Position numbers and translations under genes: made by a program | Notes under the pieces: generated by a model | What the model saw: the letters and a program-made list of their open reading frames with translations, nothing else | Databases searched by the model: none | Told to the model about the DNA's origin: nothing | Part shown: positions 60,467-64,000 of the stretch, in pieces | Numbering within the stretch: position 1 is the stretch's first letter | How the letters are laid out: every line of letters begins with the position of its first letter | Assembly (NCBI RefSeq): GCF_900277125.1 | Contig: NZ_OPYN01000224.1 | Span: 148,275-212,274 of the forward strand | Source of the DNA: Pseudomonas inefficax | GTDB lineage: Bacteria > Pseudomonadota > Gammaproteobacteria > Pseudomonadales > Pseudomonadaceae | Direction: 5' to 3' | Length of the DNA: 64,000 bases

Positions 60467-61618
60467 ATGAAATCTGCCCTGCGCCACCTGGTCTGGACAC
60501 TCCCGGCACTGGCCCTGCTGGCCGGCTGCAACGGTGGTGAAAGCGCCAAGCCCGAACCGCATGCCATCGCCACCTACGCCAATGCCACCTGGCAGGACCT
60601 GCCCAGCGTCAGCGACAGCGACCTGGTGGCGGGCTTCCAGGCCTGGCGCAACGGCTGTGAAAAGCTCAAGCGCGACACCGTCTGGGCCAGCACCTGTGAA
60701 GCAGCCGCCGACGTGCCCGACAATGCCTTGCAGGTGCGCGCCTTCCTGCAACAGAACCTGCAGGTATACGGCCTGCGTTCGGCCGAAAACAATGCCAACG
60801 GCCTCATCACCGGTTACTACGAACCGGTCTACCCTGGCAGCCTGAGCCAGTCGGCAACCAACCATGTGGCGGTTTACGGCATCCCTGACGACATGATCGT
60901 GGTCGACCTGGCCAGCGTGTATCCCGAACTCAAGGGCAAGCGCCTGCGCGGTCGCCTCGATGGCCGGGTGCTCAAGCCTTACGACACCGCCGAGGTGATC
61001 AACCGTGACGGCGTCAAGGCACCGGTGCTGGCCTGGCTGACCGACCCGATGGACCTGCAGTTCCTGCAGATCCAGGGCTCCGGCCGGGTACAACTGGAAG
61101 ATGGCCGCCAGCTGCGCCTGGGTTACGCCGACCAGAACGGCCACCCCTACCGGCCGATCGGGCGCTGGCTGGTGGACCAGGGCCAGTTGAAGAAGGAAGA
61201 AGTAAGCATGGGTGCCATTCATGCCTGGGCCCAGGCCAACCCGCAGCGGGTACCGGAACTGCTCGCCAGCAACCCCAGCTACGTGTTCTTCAGCACCCGC
61301 CCGGACAGCAACGAAGGGCCGCGAGGTTCGCTGAACGTGCCGCTGACCGCTGGCTACAGCGTGGCCATCGACCGCAAGGTGATTCCGCTGGGCAGCTTGT
61401 TGTGGCTGTCCACCACTCGACCGGACGGTACACCGGTGGTACGCCCGGTGGGGGCTCAGGATACCGGCGGTGCAATTACTGGTGAAGTGCGGGCGGACTT
61501 GTTCTGGGGCACAGGGCCGGAAGCCGGGGAACTGGCCGGGAACATGAAGCAGCAGGGGCAGATCTGGATGCTGTGGCCCAAGGGCAAGCCGCTGCCTGAG
61601 GTGCCGAAAGTCCTCTGA
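60467..61618 (+). CDS. mltA: Membrane-bound lytic murein transglycosylase A
   Basis: A 383-residue outer-membrane lipoprotein that cleaves the glycan strands of peptidoglycan with formation of 1,6-anhydro-muropeptides. The lipobox LLAGC ends the signal peptide. MltA-domain signatures are GLITGYYEPVYPGSLSQS, RGRLDGRVLKPYDTAEVINRDG and MDLQFLQIQGSGRVQLEDG. The C-terminal 3D domain has ARPVGAQDTGGAITGEVRADLFWG-like sequence (VVRPVGAQDTGGAI) with the catalytic Asp. The gene stands alone. Confidence 0.94.
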   Translation: MKSALRHLVWTLPALALLAGCNGGESAKPEPHAIATYANATWQDLPSVSDSDLVAGFQAWRNGCEKLKRDTVWASTCEAAADVPDNALQVRAFLQQNLQVYGLRSAENNANGLITGYYEPVYPGSLSQSATNHVAVYGIPDDMIVVDLASVYPELKGKRLRGRLDGRVLKPYDTAEVINRDGVKAPVLAWLTDPMDLQFLQIQGSGRVQLEDGRQLRLGYADQNGHPYRPIGRWLVDQGQLKKEEVSMGAIHAWAQANPQRVPELLASNPSYVFFSTRPDSNEGPRGSLNVPLTAGYSVAIDRKVIPLGSLLWLSTTRPDGTPVVRPVGAQDTGGAITGEVRADLFWGTGPEAGELAGNMKQQGQIWMLWPKGKPLPEVPKVL

Positions 61619-61631
61619 CGTTACGCTGCCC

Positions 61632-61719
61632 CTGTGGGAGCGGGTTTACCCGCGAAGAAGACTACGCGGTATATGGCACCGGCTTCGCCGGTGTTCGCGG
61701 CTAAAGCCGCTCCCACAGG
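61632..61719. repeat. REP pair 16 (with GCACCGGCTTCGCCGGTG hairpin)
   Basis: Inverted units at 61632-61657 and 61693-61719, separated by a spacer hairpin GCACCGGCTTCGCCGGTG at 61676-61693. It lies between mltA and the MAPEG gene, which are convergent. Confidence 0.88.
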
Positions 61720-61733
61720 AACCGCACCAGCTT

Positions 61734-62120
61734 TCAGATGGAAACCACAAAGAACGCCACGATAATCGCCATCCCGGCAAACCACACCAGCGATCGCAGC
61801 ATGGCCCAGTCGGCCAGGTAACAGATGATGTAGAGCAGCCGGCTGGTGATGTACATCACACCCAGCACATCCTGGGTTACCTGCTCGGCATTGCCGACGA
61901 TATCTGCCACCAGCACCGCCGCGGCAAATGCCGGGAAGGCTTCGAAACTGTTCTGCTGGGCAGCATGTGCGCGCCGCGGCAGCCCGGACAGGGTATCCAG
62001 GAAGGCGCGCGGGTCGTGGTTGTCGCGTAGGCGGAAGCGGCCACTACCGACTTTGGCGATCAACGCACACAGTGGTGGCAAGAACAGCGCGATCAGGATG
62101 CACCACAGGGCAACAGTCAT
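61734..62120 (-). CDS. MAPEG-family membrane protein
   Basis: A 128-residue protein with four predicted membrane helices and the MAPEG core motif NSFEAFPAFAAAVLVADI, followed by YITSRLLYIICYLADWAMLRSLVWFAGM. The family includes glutathione-linked eicosanoid enzymes in eukaryotes; bacterial members are mostly uncharacterised. It lies 28 bp after the EamA gene on the same strand and is probably co-transcribed with it. Confidence 0.87.
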   Translation of the reverse strand: MTVALWCILIALFLPPLCALIAKVGSGRFRLRDNHDPRAFLDTLSGLPRRAHAAQQNSFEAFPAFAAAVLVADIVGNAEQVTQDVLGVMYITSRLLYIICYLADWAMLRSLVWFAGMAIIVAFFVVSI

Positions 62121-62148
62121 GGACAGGACTCCTTGTTCAGTCTTCGGG

Positions 62149-62982
62149 TCAAAGCTTCATTACCAGCATGCCGGCCAACACCAGCCCGCAAGCTAGGAGT
62201 CTCGGCCCGCCAAAAGGTTCTTTCAGGTAGCGCATCCCCAACAGCACCACCAGGATCACGCTCAACTCGCGCAACGCGGCCGCCTCGGCTACCGACCCCA
62301 GGTGCATGGCCCACAGCACCAACGCGTAACTGAGCAATACACATAGCCCCACTGCCAGCCCCAGGCGCCACTGCAGGCGCCAGAACAATACGAACGGCGC
62401 ACGCCGCGCCACGCTGGCCAGCAGCGGGAAGGGCCAGGCACTGAGCAAAGTCAGCCACACCAGGTAATCCCAGGGCTTACCCCACAGGCGCACGGCCTGG
62501 CCGTCGAACCAGGTGTAGCAACCAATACACAGGCCGATAAGGGCAACAACCGGCAGCATCGACCAAGGCAGCCGGTCACCGCCACCGCCCTGCCACAGCA
62601 GGCAGGCCATGCCACAGGGGATCAGCAGGATGCCGATGATCTGCTGCTGGCTCAGCGATTCCCCGGCAAAGGCCAGGGTCAGGCCCAGCACCACCAGCGG
62701 TGATAGCCCGCGCATCAGAGGATAGACCAGGCCCAGGTCGCCCACGCGATACGCCTGGATCAACAGAAAGCGGTACAGCTGCTCGGCCAGCGCCGAGGCC
62801 AGCAACCACGGCCAGATATTGGCTGGCGGCAGCTCGACGAAGGGCACTGCCAGCACCGCGAATGCCAACGCCACCGTGTCCATGCTGGCAATCACCAGCA
62901 AGCGTTCGCCGCTGAATTTGATCAGGGTATTCCAGGTCGCGTGCAGCAGGGCAGCGACCAGCACCAGGGATGTTGCCAACAC
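62149..62982 (-). CDS. EamA/DMT-family transporter
   Basis: A 277-residue protein with about ten hydrophobic segments. It begins LATSLVLVAALLHATWNTLIKFSGERLLVIASMDTVAL and has VYPLMRGLSPLVVLGLTLAFAGESLSQQQIIGILLIPCGM as the end of the first EamA repeat and AAALRELSVILVVLLGMRYLKEPFGGPRLLACGLVLAGMLVM as the end of the second. It is unrelated in position to the cassette transporter at 30-31 kb. Substrate unknown. Confidence 0.85.
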   Translation of the reverse strand: MLATSLVLVAALLHATWNTLIKFSGERLLVIASMDTVALAFAVLAVPFVELPPANIWPWLLASALAEQLYRFLLIQAYRVGDLGLVYPLMRGLSPLVVLGLTLAFAGESLSQQQIIGILLIPCGMACLLWQGGGGDRLPWSMLPVVALIGLCIGCYTWFDGQAVRLWGKPWDYLVWLTLLSAWPFPLLASVARRAPFVLFWRLQWRLGLAVGLCVLLSYALVLWAMHLGSVAEAAALRELSVILVVLLGMRYLKEPFGGPRLLACGLVLAGMLVMKL

Positions 62983-63038
62983 GCCTTGTTGTCCTTATGG
63001 CTGTTTCTGGCTGGGACTATACAGCGCTCAAGGGGCCG

Positions 63039-63125
63039 TTGTGGGAGCGGGCACGCCCACGAAGCTGCGACTAGGTGTATGGCACCGGCTTTGCCGGTGT
63101 TCGCGGGCACGCCCGCTCCCACAGG
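63039..63125. repeat. REP pair 17 (with GCACCGGCTTTGCCGGTG hairpin)
   Basis: Inverted units at 63039-63062 and 63101-63125 (TGTGGGAGCGGGCACGCC type) separated by the spacer hairpin GCACCGGCTTTGCCGGTG at 63082-63099. It lies within the 283 bp gap between the EamA and antiporter genes, which otherwise shows no gene. Confidence 0.88.
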
Positions 63126-63265
63126 GGACCTCGGTGAGGCGGGTTAACGGGAACGATTGGAACGAATCCGGTCAAACCTTGTGTCCCGAACCCCGCGCCA
63201 GGTCATCAAAGAACTGCCCGAGCCATTCGGGTTACGACTTGGAAGCCACTGTTACAGGATTCGGG

Positions 63266-64000
63266 ATGCTTGAACTAGTTGCCGCGTTTATCTGCCTTAC
63301 CACCCTCCTCACCTACGTAAATTACCGTTTCATCGGCCTGCCCCCCGCCATTGGCGTGATGGTAACGGCGCTGCTGTTTTCCCTGATGCTGCAGGGCCTG
63401 AGCCTGATCGGCTTCCCTGGCCTGGAAGCGCGCGTCGAAGGGCTGATGAACCAGATCGACTTCAACGACTTGCTGATGCACTGGATGCTGGCATTCCTGT
63501 TGTTCGCCGGCGCCTTGCACGTCAACCTTTCCGACCTGCGCAGCTACCGCTGGCCGATCGGCCTGCTGGCCACCGTCGGGGTGCTGATCGCCACCGTGGT
63601 CATCGGTTACCTGTCGCACTGGGTGTTTGCCCTGTTCGGCTGGCAGGTACCGCTGATCTATTGTCTGCTGTTCGGTGCGCTGATCTCGCCCACCGACCCG
63701 ATTGCCGTACTGGGCGCGCTGCGTACCGCGAATGCCTCCAAACCCTTGAAAACCACCATCGTCGGCGAGTCGCTGTTCAATGACGGCACCGCCGTGGTGG
63801 TGTTCACCGTGTTGCTGGGCATCATCCAGCTGGGCGAAACGCCAAGCATGGCCGATACGGCCGTTCTGTTCGCCCGCTAGTCCATCGGCGGCGTAGTGTT
63901 CGGCGCGCTGATCTGCTACGCCACCTACCGCATGATCAAGAGTGTCGAGCAATACCAGTTGGAAGTGATGCTGACCCTGGCGCTTGTCATCGGCGGCTCG
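63266..64000 (+). pseudogene. Na+/H+ antiporter (CPA1/NhaP-like), interrupted by an in-frame TAG and cut by the window end
   Basis: From ATG 63266 the frame encodes 204 residues of a CPA1-type antiporter with hydrophobic helices and the ion-site motif LIYCLLFGALISPTDPIAVLGALRTANASK followed by IVGESLFNDGTAVVVFTVLLG. It then meets TAG at 63878-63880. The same frame continues unbroken to the window edge as SIGGVVFGALICYATYRMIKSVEQYQLEVMLTLALVIGGS, which is normal antiporter sequence. Homologues usually have a Glu codon (GAG) before SIGG, so one base change explains the stop. Either the gene is a recent nonsense mutant or the base is a sequencing error. Confidence 0.82.

Overview
The window reads as a chromosomal segment of a Pseudomonas putida-group bacterium. 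The evidence is high GC with strong third-position G/C bias, dense paired REP-type repeats of the kind typical of P. putida intergenic regions, and a gene order matching the hldE-msbA-LPS core, putP-putA, fba-pgk-epd-tkt and metK-ligB neighbourhoods of fluorescent pseudomonads. Most of the window is ordinary core genome.

Layout. 1-767 is the 3' end of a TolC-type outer-membrane protein. 946-8297 holds waaA, a LysR regulator, an EmrE-like pump, a FAD oxidoreductase overlapping an aldo/keto reductase, a degenerate Nudix-like protein and hldE. 8428-20278 is an envelope block on the minus strand (one gene excepted): msbA, an O-antigen-ligase-like protein, a small kinase, four glycosyltransferases, a PIG-L deacetylase (DnpA-like), a Mig-14-like protein and a carbamoyltransferase. 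Together these build, modify and export LPS core and surface sugar. Then come rlmJ and the divergent putP/putA pair, whose shared control region contains a cluster of GTTGCAC boxes.

27.4-34.1 kb is the accessory part. It starts with an AT-rich pocket carrying two tandem paralogous small proteins of unknown function. An acyl-CoA dehydrogenase follows. After it lies a ~3.9 kb cassette: an EgtD-like SAM methyltransferase, an Fe(II)/2-oxoglutarate-type oxygenase and an EamA exporter in one tight operon, with a divergent LysR regulator. The cassette is bounded by two diverged copies of the last ~100 bp of the acyl-CoA dehydrogenase gene, so it was inserted at, or replaced sequence beside, that 3' end. 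It resembles a self-contained 'methylate, hydroxylate, export' unit for an unknown amino-acid-like molecule and is the best candidate here for an undescribed system.

34.2-48.2 kb holds a TldD/PmbA-like pair, an MFS pump, dbpA, an HI0933-family flavoprotein, a YccS-like membrane protein, a periplasmic solute-binding protein, an ElaA-like acetyltransferase, a winged-helix protein, a YgjP-like metalloprotein and a REC-PAS-GGDEF-EAL protein with an altered EAL metal site. Upstream of that last gene is a short sequence resembling a cloning polylinker. 48.5-54.8 kb is central carbon metabolism (fba, pgk, epd, tktA) with two small lipoprotein genes between fba and pgk. 55.2-57.4 kb is an ArsR-methyltransferase fusion gene and metK, preceded by a perfect palindrome. 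The window ends with ligB, a DUF1090-type protein, a c-type cytochrome lipoprotein, mltA, a MAPEG protein, an EamA transporter and a Na+/H+ antiporter gene interrupted by an in-frame TAG.

Seventeen inverted REP pairs lie between genes. No tRNA, rRNA, CRISPR array, transposase or integrase gene was recognised.
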